A stretch of DNA of 64,000 nt from Enterocloster bolteae (GCF_002234575.2 NZ_CP022464.2:806001-870000); one strand, 5' to 3'; shown: positions 47,546 to 56,423, numbered from the stretch's first letter. Translations and numbers: made by a program. The notes: generated by a model from the letters alone, not told the origin.

Positions 47546-49276
47546 ATGAAGAAACCATTCGTTAAAGGAGGTAAGGCCCTGACCCTGGCGGCGGCCCTGC
47601 TGTGCGGTGCGGCGTTCCTGGGAAGTTTTACGGCCTTTGGGGCCGCAGCTCAGGCGGAGAGTCAGGCAGGCGCCCAGGCAGAAGCCCAGGTATTCACGCC
47701 GGGAGTGGCAGGCCAGATTACCTCCTGTAAGATTTCAGGAGATAAACAGAACGTTGAGATTGGATTTTCCAGCAGCGGGGATGTGACGGGAACAGACGGA
47801 AACATCTACGTCTTTGAGATGCAGCCTTACGAGGAAGAGCTGGGAAGCCGCAGCAATTTTATTGCTTCCTCACCTGCCTTAAGTGCTGCCTCGGTAAGCG
47901 TGCCCTTGAACCTGGGCACACCGCAGGATAAGCTTTATAGCCGGTTTGTCCTGGCTGTATTTGACGGAACTAAGTTCATCAAGGTCAGCCAGCCCCACTA
48001 CATAACCAATCCGGAGCTGATTGCTAAGAACCAGACGCCTTTTAATGACCCTCTGACTAAGAAGGGTCTTGTGATTGAGATTGACATGCTCAGCGACGCC
48101 TTTGACCTGGGCGTGAAGCATGTGACCACCAATATCGCATTTTCCCAGATTATGGGAACCGGAATTGATTACCAGTATGACGGAAAGACGTACCATTTTA
48201 ACAAAGGCGTGGTAGACGCTTATGACAAGACCATCAGCGCGCTGTCCAACAAGGGGATGACGGTTACGGTTATCCTGCTTAATGACTGGAATCCCAATAC
48301 GCCGGATTTGGTGTATCCGGGCACACAGAAGAATTCCAATGCATTTTATTACATGTTCAACGCGGAGACCGAGGCCGGATTTGACCAGACCAAGGCAATC
48401 GCGTCCTTCCTGGCCCAGCATTACAGCGGCGACAATCCTAATTACGGCAAGGTGTCAAACTGGATTATCGGCAACGAGATTAACAACCAGCAGTGGAATT
48501 ACATGGGGCCCATGGACCTGACGAATTATGTGAAGGCATACCAGAAGGCATTCCGGGTCATCTACACAGCTATCAAGAGCACCAATGCCAACGACCGGGT
48601 ATATTTTTCACTGGACTATAACTGGATGAACGAGATTGACGGCAAGCTTAAGTACGGAGGCAAGGAGATTGTGGACAGCTTTAACTCCATAGCCAACACC
48701 CAGGGACAGATGGACTGGGGTCTGGCCTACCATCCATATCCATGCCCCATGACAGAGCCGGAATTCTGGGATGATCCGCAGTCCACAGGGCTGTTCACAA
48801 ATGACTTTAACTCACCGGTCATCAATTTTGCCAATCTGAACGTGCTGACAGATTACTTTGTACAGGATACCCTGAGGGCGCCCGCAGGCAATGTGCGCCA
48901 CATCATCCTTACGGAGCAGGGCTTCACATCCTACAGCCCTACCAGGGGAAACATTCCGGAGATTCAGGCGGCGGCCTATGCTTACTCCTATTACCTGGTG
49001 GACAGCAACCCATATATTGACGCCTACACGGTCAGCCGTCAGGTAGACGCGCCCTCCGAGGCAAAGGACGGATTAAAATTCGGTCTGTGGGAGTGCGACA
49101 TGAACCAGCCTAATCTGATTGTGGCTACCAAGCGCAAGAAGATATGGCAGGTATTCCGGGATATCGACAAGAAGAACGCCACCCTGGAGGCCACTGAATT
49201 TGCAAAGCCAATCATCGGCATCAGCAAGTGGTCGGATGTGGTTCCCAACTTTAAGTGGAAGAACCTGGAGAAATAA
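47546..49276 (+). CDS. Secreted DUF5722 protein with a glycosidase-like fold
   Basis: A 576-residue protein with a signal peptide (hydrophobic core about residues 10-33, likely cleaved near AFGAAAQA) and an Ala/Gln/Glu-rich spacer. The remainder looks like DUF5722. It has features of clan-A glycoside hydrolases: NWIIGNEINNQ near residue 307 could hold the acid/base Glu, and HIILTEQGF near residue 452 the nucleophile. Substrate and activity are unproven. No anchor motif is seen, so it is probably secreted. It is monocistronic, downstream of the sugar-import operon. Confidence 0.82.
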   Translation: MKKPFVKGGKALTLAAALLCGAAFLGSFTAFGAAAQAESQAGAQAEAQVFTPGVAGQITSCKISGDKQNVEIGFSSSGDVTGTDGNIYVFEMQPYEEELGSRSNFIASSPALSAASVSVPLNLGTPQDKLYSRFVLAVFDGTKFIKVSQPHYITNPELIAKNQTPFNDPLTKKGLVIEIDMLSDAFDLGVKHVTTNIAFSQIMGTGIDYQYDGKTYHFNKGVVDAYDKTISALSNKGMTVTVILLNDWNPNTPDLVYPGTQKNSNAFYYMFNAETEAGFDQTKAIASFLAQHYSGDNPNYGKVSNWIIGNEINNQQWNYMGPMDLTNYVKAYQKAFRVIYTAIKSTNANDRVYFSLDYNWMNEIDGKLKYGGKEIVDSFNSIANTQGQMDWGLAYHPYPCPMTEPEFWDDPQSTGLFTNDFNSPVINFANLNVLTDYFVQDTLRAPAGNVRHIILTEQGFTSYSPTRGNIPEIQAAAYAYSYYLVDSNPYIDAYTVSRQVDAPSEAKDGLKFGLWECDMNQPNLIVATKRKKIWQVFRDIDKKNATLEATEFAKPIIGISKWSDVVPNFKWKNLEK

Positions 49277-49295
49277 CAGTTAAGGCCGGATTCAG

Positions 49296-49323
49296 TTGAC
49301 AAACAAAATCCAGCGTGTAAAAT
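49296..49323 (+). promoter_or_regulatory. Promoter upstream of lysC, just before a terminator
   Basis: TTGACA (49296-49301), a 16-base spacer and TAAAAT (49318-49323). A strong terminator starts only about 23 bases further on. Confidence 0.5.
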
Positions 49324-49345
49324 ATTTAAATATAAGCGCTTGCTG

Positions 49346-49373
49346 GCGGCGGCCTTTGGGGCCGCCGCTTTTT
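49346..49373 (+). terminator. Terminator between the DUF5722 gene and lysC
   Basis: GCGGCGGCC (49346-49354) pairs with GGCCGCCGC (49360-49368), followed by TTTTT. It may end the DUF5722 transcript, or attenuate lysC, since a promoter lies just upstream of it. Confidence 0.8.
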
Positions 49374-49408
49374 GGCGGGATACAATGTATGGACGAAAGG
49401 AATAACAT

Positions 49409-50623
49409 ATGGGCTTAATTGTACAGAAATTCGGAGGAACCTCTGTGGCTGACGCCGCCCGGCTGCGCCATGTGGCTGAAATTATCACGGATACATACAA
49501 AGCCGGCAACCAGGTAGTGGCAGTGCTGTCTGCCCAGGGGGATACCACCGACGAGCTGATTGAGAAGGCAAATGAGATCAATCCCCTTGCCTCCAACCGG
49601 GAGATGGATATGCTCTTGTCCACCGGGGAGCAGATGTCCGTGGCCCTCTGCGCCATGGCAGTGGAGGCGCTGGGATATCCGGTTATTTCCCTGACCGGAT
49701 GGCAGGCGGGAATGGTTACCAATACCGTGGCCAGGAATGCCAGAATCAAGAAGGTAGATACGGAGCGCATCGAGACAGAGCTGAATCAGAAGAAAATCGT
49801 GATTGTCACGGGATTCCAGGGAATCAACCGCTATGAGGATATCACCACCCTTGGCAGAGGCGGATCTGACACGTCCGCGGTTGCGCTGGCTGCCTCCCTT
49901 CGGGCGGACCTGTGCCAGATATACACGGATGTGGACGGGGTATATACGGCTGACCCCAGAATCGTGAAGGACGCAAGGAAGCTGGATGAGGTCACCTACA
50001 ATGAGATGCTGGAGCTGGCTACCCTGGGGGCCCAGGTGCTCCACAACCGTTCCGTGGAGATGGCAAAGAAATATAATGTGAAGCTGGAGGTGCTCTCAAG
50101 CTTTACAGGGCATCCGGGTACAAAGGTGAAGGAGGTTGCAAAACGCATGGAGAAATCATATATCAGCAGTGTGGCTAAGAATGTTAATATCGCAAGGATT
50201 GCCCTGATAGGGGTGCCCAATGAGATTGGCACATCCTTTAAGGTGTTTTCCCTGCTGGCCCAGAACCACATTAACGTGGACATCATATTACAGGGAATCG
50301 GCCATGAGGAGGGCAAGGACATATGCTTTACCGTTGCCCAGTCCGACCTGGAGGCGGCTTCCGTGCTCCTGAAGGAGCATCAGGAGTCCATTGGCTTTGG
50401 CCATCTGGAGACCAACAGCCATATTGCCAAGGTTTCCGTGGTGGGAGCGGGTATGATTAATCATCCTGGCGTGGCTGCCACCTTGTTTGAGGCTCTCTAC
50501 GACGCCAACATTAATATCAACATGATATCCACCAGCGAGATTAAGATATCCGTACTGGTGGATGAAAAGGATGCGGAAAAGGCCGTACAGGTCATTCATG
50601 ACAAGTTTTTTTCCATGGGTTAA
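49409..50623 (+). CDS. lysC: Aspartate kinase
   Basis: Aspartokinase phosphorylates aspartate with ATP, the first step to lysine, threonine, methionine and diaminopimelate. The 404-residue monofunctional form has the N-terminal KFGGTSVADA, substrate region GRGGSDTSAVALA and two C-terminal ACT domains (about residues 265-404) for amino-acid feedback. Which amino acid inhibits it cannot be told. The gene stands alone, with GAAAGGA before the ATG. No lysine riboswitch fits in the 130-base upstream gap. Confidence 0.94.
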   Translation: MGLIVQKFGGTSVADAARLRHVAEIITDTYKAGNQVVAVLSAQGDTTDELIEKANEINPLASNREMDMLLSTGEQMSVALCAMAVEALGYPVISLTGWQAGMVTNTVARNARIKKVDTERIETELNQKKIVIVTGFQGINRYEDITTLGRGGSDTSAVALAASLRADLCQIYTDVDGVYTADPRIVKDARKLDEVTYNEMLELATLGAQVLHNRSVEMAKKYNVKLEVLSSFTGHPGTKVKEVAKRMEKSYISSVAKNVNIARIALIGVPNEIGTSFKVFSLLAQNHINVDIILQGIGHEEGKDICFTVAQSDLEAASVLLKEHQESIGFGHLETNSHIAKVSVVGAGMINHPGVAATLFEALYDANININMISTSEIKISVLVDEKDAEKAVQVIHDKFFSMG

Positions 50624-50646
50624 GTAAATAATGGGTTTGTGACAAA

Positions 50647-50693
50647 AAAGAGTTGCGGCGGTTCACATATTTCGTGAAAGCCACAGCTCTTTT
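50647..50693 (+). terminator. lysC terminator
   Basis: AAAGAGTTG/CAGCTCTTT, GGC/GCC and TTCAC/GTGAA form a long stacked hairpin from 50647 to 50692 ending in a T-rich tail. Confidence 0.7.
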
Positions 50694-50749
50694 CGTATTT
50701 ACGAATCTTGAATTTCGTTAATATTTTCACCTTTTTAGTGGAAAAGAGC

Positions 50750-50778
50750 TTGCTATTTGACAAATTTATTATTATAAT
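50750..50778 (+). promoter_or_regulatory. Promoter of the decarboxylase operon
   Basis: TTGCTA (50750-50755), a 17-base spacer and perfect TATAAT (50773-50778), about 100 bases before the first start codon. A TTGACA at 50757 is badly spaced for this -10. Confidence 0.6.
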
Positions 50779-50878
50779 TGTATGTGGCAATATTTCTGCT
50801 TTTTTTTGCGACGGGCCTGAGAATGGGTTTTCCGTTGCTTAGATATTGTTAAACTTATGAATGATGGAGGACTGGAAA

Positions 50879-52330
50879 ATGAGTAATTCAGCACAAACTT
50901 CAGCAAGCAGCCGCATAGCAGCCCTGCTTGATGAGAACAGTTTTGTTGAAGTCGGAGCCTATATAACGGCCAGAAGCACTGACTTTAACATGACTGAGCA
51001 GGAGACCCCCGCTGACGGTGTGGTTACCGGCTACGGTACCATCGGCGGATGCCTGGTGTATGTATACAGCCAGGATGCGTCTGTATTAGGCGGCTCCATG
51101 GGCGAAATGCATGCAAAGAAAATCTGCAACATCTATTCCATGGCTATGAAGATGGGAGCACCTGTAATCGGTTTGGTAGACTGTGCAGGTCTGCGTCTTC
51201 AGGAGGCGACCGATGCCCTGGACGGCTTCGGCAAGCTGTACTTAAGCCAGACCATGGCTTCCGGCGTGATTCCTCAGATAACAGCAATCTTTGGAACCTG
51301 CGGCGGCGGCATGGCAGTATCTGCCGGCATCACAGATTTCACCTTCATGGAAGAGAAGTCCGGCAAACTGTTTGTTAATTCACCTAACGCCATTGACGGC
51401 AATTATAAAGAGAAGTGTGATACCTCCAGCGCAGATTTCCAGAGCAGGGAATCCGGACTGGCAGACTTCACAGGAGATGAGGCGTCCATTATCGCTCAGA
51501 TCCGCGCCCTGGTTTCCATCCTTCCGGCCAACAACGAGGATGATATGTCATACGGAGAGTGCCAGGATGACTTAAACCGTATCTGCGATAATATCGAGGG
51601 ATGCACTGGTGACACGGCTCTGGCCCTGACACTGATATCCGATAACAGCTTCTTCATGGAGGTTAAGAAGAATTATGAACCTTCCATGGTGACCGGTTTC
51701 ATCCGCCTGAACGGGACAACCATCGGATGCGTGGCTAACCGCACGGAAATCTATGAGAACGGAGAGAAGAAGGAAACATTTGAGCCTGTCCTGTCCGGCA
51801 AGGGCTGCGACAAGGCAACTGATTTCATTCATTTCTGCGACGCATTCAATATTCCTGTACTCACACTGGTGAACGTAAAGGGCTACAAGGCCAAGATGTG
51901 CAGCGAGAGAAGGATTGCAAAGGCAGCCGCACGCCTTACCTATGCTTATGCCAATGCCAGCGTTCCCAAGGTAACAGTAATTGTTAAGGAAGCATTCGGA
52001 AGCGCATACCTGACCATGGGCAGCAAGTCCATCGGCGCTGACGTGGTATATGCATGGCCTGGTGCTGTCATCGGTATGATGAATCCGTCTGAGGCAGTGA
52101 AGATTATGTATGCAAAGGAAATCGCCGCATCCGGTGATGCCGCCGCACTCATCAATGAAAAGACAGCAGAGTACACCGCACTTCAGTCCAGCGCTGTAGC
52201 AGCAGCCAAGAGAGGATATGTAGATGACATAATTAAGGCAGGGGAGACCCGTCAGAGGGTAATCGCAGCCTTTGAAATGCTGTTCACAAAGAGAGAGGAC
52301 CGTCCGTCTAAGAAGCATGGCACGGTTTAA
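50879..52330 (+). CDS. Acyl-CoA carboxyltransferase subunit (MmdA / transcarboxylase 12S type)
   Basis: A 483-residue carboxyltransferase with two crotonase-like halves. These enzymes move a carboxyl group between an acyl-CoA (methylmalonyl-, glutaconyl- or malonyl-CoA) and biotin. The oxyanion-hole glycines are seen in GTCGGGMAVSAG near residue 140 and in the second half around GSKSIGADVVYAWPGAVIGM. The start at 50879 follows GGAGG by 8 bases; the ATG at 50861 lies upstream of that site. It opens an operon with gamma, biotin-carrier, beta and 5S-type subunits. Which acyl-CoA it uses is unknown. Confidence 0.9.
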   Translation: MSNSAQTSASSRIAALLDENSFVEVGAYITARSTDFNMTEQETPADGVVTGYGTIGGCLVYVYSQDASVLGGSMGEMHAKKICNIYSMAMKMGAPVIGLVDCAGLRLQEATDALDGFGKLYLSQTMASGVIPQITAIFGTCGGGMAVSAGITDFTFMEEKSGKLFVNSPNAIDGNYKEKCDTSSADFQSRESGLADFTGDEASIIAQIRALVSILPANNEDDMSYGECQDDLNRICDNIEGCTGDTALALTLISDNSFFMEVKKNYEPSMVTGFIRLNGTTIGCVANRTEIYENGEKKETFEPVLSGKGCDKATDFIHFCDAFNIPVLTLVNVKGYKAKMCSERRIAKAAARLTYAYANASVPKVTVIVKEAFGSAYLTMGSKSIGADVVYAWPGAVIGMMNPSEAVKIMYAKEIAASGDAAALINEKTAEYTALQSSAVAAAKRGYVDDIIKAGETRQRVIAAFEMLFTKREDRPSKKHGTV

Positions 52331-52347
52331 AGAGAGGTGACAGGTAT

Positions 52348-53151
52348 ATGAGACGATTAATGAAACGAGTGGCAGCAGCAGTTCTGATGGCCGCCTGCCT
52401 GTTGAGCCTGTCAGCCTGCTCAGCAAAACAGGATGAAGCCGGGACAGCTCCCCGGATTGCCACGGACGGAACTCCTGTAGATGATATGATGGCAGAGTAT
52501 GCCAAGCTGACAGCGGTCCAGTCTCTGGGCGTCAGCACGGATGGGCTGATTGCACAGAAGGTCATGTCGGAAGCCCAGGGTAATGCAGTTATGGCAGCCA
52601 TCTGTGAAGAGCAGATTAATGCAAGGAAGGAACTGGGGGAAGTCAGAAGCATTGACATTGAAGACGCAAGCGTGGTACAGATGGCAGATGGTACCTATAC
52701 CGTTATGCTGCCTGTTGCATTCACCGAAGGTTCCATGCAGTATGTCATGAATCTGAATATGATTTCCCAGCAGATAGTTGATGCGGAATTCACTGAGCTT
52801 GCTTCAAATGAAGAAGAGGGCAAGACCATCGGGCAGCTGATGGAAACAGCTACCGTATATGCGGTAATCGGTATCGGCACCGTGTTCGCGGTCCTTATAT
52901 TCATCAGCCTGCTGATTGCCTGCTTTAAGTTTATCCACAAGTGGGAGACAGGCCAGAAGGAAAAGGCAGCACCAGTTGCACCAGCACCGGTTAAGGCGGC
53001 AGCACCTGTACCTGCGGCAGGCGAAGACCTGATGGGCGACGCCGAGCTGGTGGCAGTGATTTCGGCAGCCATTGCAGCATATGAGGGAACTTCTTCTAAC
53101 GGACTGGTGGTTCGTTCCATCCGCCGTGTACAGAGGTCTAAAGGCAGATAA
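52348..53151 (+). CDS. OadG-like gamma subunit with a lipoprotein signal
   Basis: A 267-residue protein. It starts with a lipoprotein-type signal (LSLSAC, cysteine near residue 29), followed by an extracellular domain (about 40-165), one membrane helix (about 170-195), an Ala/Pro/Lys linker and a C-terminal cytoplasmic motif ending AAYEGTSSNGLVVRSIRR. That end is the part shared with OadG gamma subunits that hold sodium-pump decarboxylases together. The extracellular domain is larger than in classical OadG (about 80 residues). It lies between the carboxyltransferase and biotin-carrier genes. Confidence 0.82.
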   Translation: MRRLMKRVAAAVLMAACLLSLSACSAKQDEAGTAPRIATDGTPVDDMMAEYAKLTAVQSLGVSTDGLIAQKVMSEAQGNAVMAAICEEQINARKELGEVRSIDIEDASVVQMADGTYTVMLPVAFTEGSMQYVMNLNMISQQIVDAEFTELASNEEEGKTIGQLMETATVYAVIGIGTVFAVLIFISLLIACFKFIHKWETGQKEKAAPVAPAPVKAAAPVPAAGEDLMGDAELVAVISAAIAAYEGTSSNGLVVRSIRRVQRSKGR

Positions 53152-53201
53152 GAGGACGGGAAACGTTCCATAACTATTTTCATTCAGGAGGAATTGAAAT
53201 C

Positions 53202-53594
53202 ATGAAGAATTATACAATCACAGTTAATGGTAAAGCATATGCAGTAACCGTAGAAGAAGGCGCTGTATCCGGCATTGCAGCAGCCCCGGCAGCCCCGGCA
53301 GCACCAGCAGCTCCGGCTGCACCAGCCCCGGCCCCCGCAGCAGCTCCTGCTCCTGCAGCAGCTCCGGCAGGTGCAGCAGGTTCTGTCAGCGTATCCGCAC
53401 CTATGCCTGGCAAGGTAGTGGCTGTTAAGGCAGCGGTAGGACAGGCTGTGAAGAAGGGTGACGTAATCCTGGTTCTGGAAGCCATGAAGATGGAAAATGA
53501 CATCGTGGCTCCTCAGGATGGAACCATTGCCAGCATTAATGCGTCCACCGGCGATTCCGTTGAATCTGGCGCGGTATTAGCTACTCTGAACTAA
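53202..53594 (+). CDS. Biotin carboxyl carrier protein of the decarboxylase
   Basis: A 130-residue carrier: a short N-terminal beta segment (about 1-25), an Ala/Pro hinge (about 27-60) and a biotinyl domain with the EAMKMEN motif near residue 93, whose lysine carries biotin. The flexible hinge lets biotin swing between active sites. It corresponds to the 1.3S subunit of transcarboxylase or the delta/gamma carrier of methylmalonyl-CoA decarboxylase. The hinge is encoded by GC-rich, repetitive DNA. Confidence 0.94.
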   Translation: MKNYTITVNGKAYAVTVEEGAVSGIAAAPAAPAAPAAPAAPAPAPAAAPAPAAAPAGAAGSVSVSAPMPGKVVAVKAAVGQAVKKGDVILVLEAMKMENDIVAPQDGTIASINASTGDSVESGAVLATLN

Positions 53595-53644
53595 TTATAG
53601 AGATGAGCCCATAGCAATGTGGGATTCATTATGGAGGGAACATT

Positions 53645-54790
53645 ATGGATTTTGGCAATATAATTAACAACCTGCTGAACCAGATGGCGTTTTTCCATCT
53701 GGGAGCAGGCAACTATGTAATGATCGTAGTGGCCCTGGTGTTCTTATACCTTGCTATCAGGAAGGGATTTGAACCCCTGCTGCTGATTCCGATTGCATTC
53801 GGTATGCTGCTGGTTAATATTTATCCGGATATCATGTATTCTCCGGAACAGACGTCCAACGGAACAGGCGGACTTCTGTGGTACTTTTTCCAGCTGGATG
53901 AGTGGAGCATTTTGCCCTCCCTTATCTTCCTGGGCGTTGGAGCCATGACAGACTTTGGCCCCCTTATCGCAAACCCAATCAGCTTCCTTATGGGAGCTGC
54001 CGCACAGCTGGGTATCTACTCTGCTTATTTCTTCGCCATCCTGTTAGGGTTCTCCGGCAAGGAATCAGCAGCCATCTCCATCATCGGCGGTGCGGACGGC
54101 CCTACATCCCTGTTCCTGTGCAGTAAGCTGGGACAGACCCAGATCATGGGACCTATCGCGGTTGCGGCTTACTCCTACATGGCGCTGGTTCCAATTATCC
54201 AGCCGCCATTTATGAAGCTTCTGACAACTGAGAAAGAGCGTAAGATTAAGATGGAACAGCTTCGTCCTGTATCCAAGCTGGAGAAGATTCTGTTCCCCAT
54301 CATCGTAACCATCGTTGTATGCCTGATCCTGCCATCCACAGCACCTCTGGTAGGAATGCTGATGTTAGGCAACCTGTTCCGTGAGAGCGGCGTTGTGAAG
54401 CAGCTGGCTGATACGGCAAGCAATGCCCTGATGTATATTGTGGTTATCCTGCTGGGGACTTCCGTAGGCGCCACCACCAGCGCAGATGCATTCTTAAATG
54501 TAACCACCATCAAGATTGTTGCCCTGGGCCTGACCGCATTTATCTTCGGCACCATCGGCGGTGTGCTTTTAGGCAAGCTCCTCTGCAAGATTACAGGAGG
54601 AAAAATCAATCCGCTTATTGGTTCTGCCGGCGTGTCCGCAGTTCCTATGGCGGCCCGTGTATCCCAGAAGGTGGGAGCAGAAGCAGACCCGACCAATTTC
54701 CTGCTGATGCACGCAATGGGACCAAACGTTGCAGGCGTTATCGGCACCGCAGTTGCGGCCGGTACCTTCATGGCAATATTTGGGGTATAA
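53645..54790 (+). CDS. oadB: Sodium-pump decarboxylase beta subunit
   Basis: A 381-residue polytopic protein of the OadB/MmdB/GcdB family. It decarboxylates carboxybiotin and couples this to sodium export across the membrane. The conserved IIGGADGPTSLFL region lies near residue 145, with the sodium-binding aspartate, and the C-terminal LMHAMGPNVAGVIGTAVAAG block near 360. About nine helices are expected. It is preceded by the biotin carrier and followed, after a structured leader, by the 5S-type carboxyltransferase. Confidence 0.95.
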   Translation: MDFGNIINNLLNQMAFFHLGAGNYVMIVVALVFLYLAIRKGFEPLLLIPIAFGMLLVNIYPDIMYSPEQTSNGTGGLLWYFFQLDEWSILPSLIFLGVGAMTDFGPLIANPISFLMGAAAQLGIYSAYFFAILLGFSGKESAAISIIGGADGPTSLFLCSKLGQTQIMGPIAVAAYSYMALVPIIQPPFMKLLTTEKERKIKMEQLRPVSKLEKILFPIIVTIVVCLILPSTAPLVGMLMLGNLFRESGVVKQLADTASNALMYIVVILLGTSVGATTSADAFLNVTTIKIVALGLTAFIFGTIGGVLLGKLLCKITGGKINPLIGSAGVSAVPMAARVSQKVGAEADPTNFLLMHAMGPNVAGVIGTAVAAGTFMAIFGV

Positions 54791-54858
54791 TGGCATAATA
54801 TATTGACAATGACAGCCGTTTCGCCTGGCCTGTGAAAGCACCGGACGGGCGCGGGCGG

Positions 54859-54906
54859 CATGTATCGCACAAGCGCCTTAAAGACGGCGCCAAATGCTCA
54901 TAACGA
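54859..54906 (+). repeat. 3' half of the 94-bp structured repeat before the oadA-like gene
   Basis: CATGTATCGCAC (54859-54870) matches the repeat at 38.5 kb, followed by hairpin GCGCC (54873-54877)/GGCGC (54886-54890) around TTAAAGAC and then ATGCTCATAACGA. GGAGG follows immediately and leads into the next gene. The hairpin sequence differs from the 38.5 kb copies but stays paired. Confidence 0.7.
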
Positions 54907-54920
54907 GGAGGATTATAACT

Positions 54921-56333
54921 ATGGCAGAGATAGAAAAGAGGCCAGTGAAGATTGTGGAAACCGTCCTTCGTGACGCCCACCAGTCTTTGCTCGCAACCAG
55001 AATGTCCACAGAGCAGATGCTGCCCATTATTGATAAGATGGACAAGGTAGGCTACCATGCGGTTGAGTGCTGGGGCGGCGCTACCTTTGATTCCTGCCTC
55101 CGTTTCCTGAAGGAAGATCCATGGGAGAGACTGAGGAAACTGAGAGACGGATTTAAGAACACCAAGCTGCAGATGCTGTTCCGCGGACAGAATATCCTGG
55201 GATATAACCACTATGCAGATGATGTAGTGGAGTACTTTGTACAGAAGTCCATTTCCAACGGTATTGACATCATCCGTATCTTTGACTGTCTGAACGATAT
55301 CCGCAACCTGGAGACAGCTGTAAAAGCCACCAACAGAGAAAAAGGACATGCTCAGATTGCGCTGTGCTATACTCTGGGCGATGCCTATACACTGGATTAC
55401 TGGAAGGATATTGCAAAGAGAATTGAGGACATGGGCGCTGACTCCCTGTGTATCAAGGATATGGCAGGTCTGCTGACACCATACGCGGCAGCAGAGCTGG
55501 TACAGGCTCTGAAGGAAGGAACAAGCCTTCCTATCGACCTGCATACCCACTACACATCAGGCGTTGCTTCCATGACTTATTTAAAGGCAGTAGAGGCAGG
55601 ATGTGAAATCATCGACTGCGCCATGTCGCCTCTGGCTCTGGGAACCAGCCAGCCGGCCACTGAGGTTATGGTGGAGACCTTCCGCGGCACCCCATATGAC
55701 ACCGGCTATGACCAGACACTGCTGGCTGAGATTGCAGACCATTTCCAGCCCATACGTGAGCAGGCCCTTAAGAGCGGCCTTCTGAACCCGAAGGTTCTGG
55801 GAGTTAATATCAAGACCCTTCAGTATCAGGTGCCGGGCGGAATGCTGTCCAACCTGGTAAGCCAGTTAAAAGAGGCCGGACAGGAAGACAAGTACCGCCA
55901 GGTTCTGGAGGAGATTCCGAGAGTGCGTAAGGACTTCGGCGAGCCTCCGTTAGTTACACCGTCATCCCAGATTGTGGGTACACAGGCTGTTATGAACGTT
56001 ATCATGGGCGAGCGCTATAAGATGGTTCCGAAGGAATCCAAGAAAATCATGCTTGGTGAATTCGGCCAGACAGTTAAGCCCTTTAATCCGGAAGTGCAGA
56101 AAAAGATTATCGGCGACGAGACACCCATTACCTGCCGTCCTGCCGACCTGATTGCTCCACAGCTTCCTCAGTTTGAGAAGGAATGCGCGCAGTGGAAGCA
56201 GCAGGATGAGGATGTTCTCAGCTATGCGCTGTTCCCGGCAGTGGCCAAGGATTTCTTCGAGTACAGGGCTGCCCAGCAGACCAAGGTGGACAGCAGTGCT
56301 GCCGACAAGGACAGCAAGGCTTATCCGGTCTAA
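54921..56333 (+). CDS. oadA: OadA / transcarboxylase 5S-type carboxyltransferase without biotin domain
   Basis: A 470-residue protein that transfers a carboxyl group between oxaloacetate or pyruvate and biotin. TIM-barrel motifs are VETVLRDAHQSLLATRM near residue 13, metal ligands DLHTHYTSG near 206-214, catalytic lysine in CIKDMAG near 178, and MSPLALGTSQPATE near 240. The C-terminal biotinyl domain of classical OadA (about 590 residues) is missing; the separate carrier gene supplies it. The start follows GAGGAGG directly after the structured repeat. Together with the 12S-type gene it gives the full transcarboxylase set plus a sodium pump. Confidence 0.93.
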   Translation: MAEIEKRPVKIVETVLRDAHQSLLATRMSTEQMLPIIDKMDKVGYHAVECWGGATFDSCLRFLKEDPWERLRKLRDGFKNTKLQMLFRGQNILGYNHYADDVVEYFVQKSISNGIDIIRIFDCLNDIRNLETAVKATNREKGHAQIALCYTLGDAYTLDYWKDIAKRIEDMGADSLCIKDMAGLLTPYAAAELVQALKEGTSLPIDLHTHYTSGVASMTYLKAVEAGCEIIDCAMSPLALGTSQPATEVMVETFRGTPYDTGYDQTLLAEIADHFQPIREQALKSGLLNPKVLGVNIKTLQYQVPGGMLSNLVSQLKEAGQEDKYRQVLEEIPRVRKDFGEPPLVTPSSQIVGTQAVMNVIMGERYKMVPKESKKIMLGEFGQTVKPFNPEVQKKIIGDETPITCRPADLIAPQLPQFEKECAQWKQQDEDVLSYALFPAVAKDFFEYRAAQQTKVDSSAADKDSKAYPV

Positions 56334-56357
56334 TTGCAGTTATAGATGAAATAAAAG

Positions 56358-56401
56358 AAGGCAGTCTCCATATCAGTTGCAGATGTGGAGGCTGCCTTTT
56401 T
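56358..56401 (+). terminator. Decarboxylase operon terminator
   Basis: AAGGCAG (56358-56364) with an inner CTCCA stem pairs with CTGCCTT (56392-56398), followed by a T-run. Confidence 0.8.
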
Positions 56402-56423
56402 GCGTGCCCGGCGGGAACAGGTT

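Noticed and set aside
49277..49408. Lysine riboswitch upstream of lysC
   Set aside because: The gap is only about 130 bases and mostly occupied by a promoter and a simple terminator, too short for the lysine aptamer of about 170 bases.
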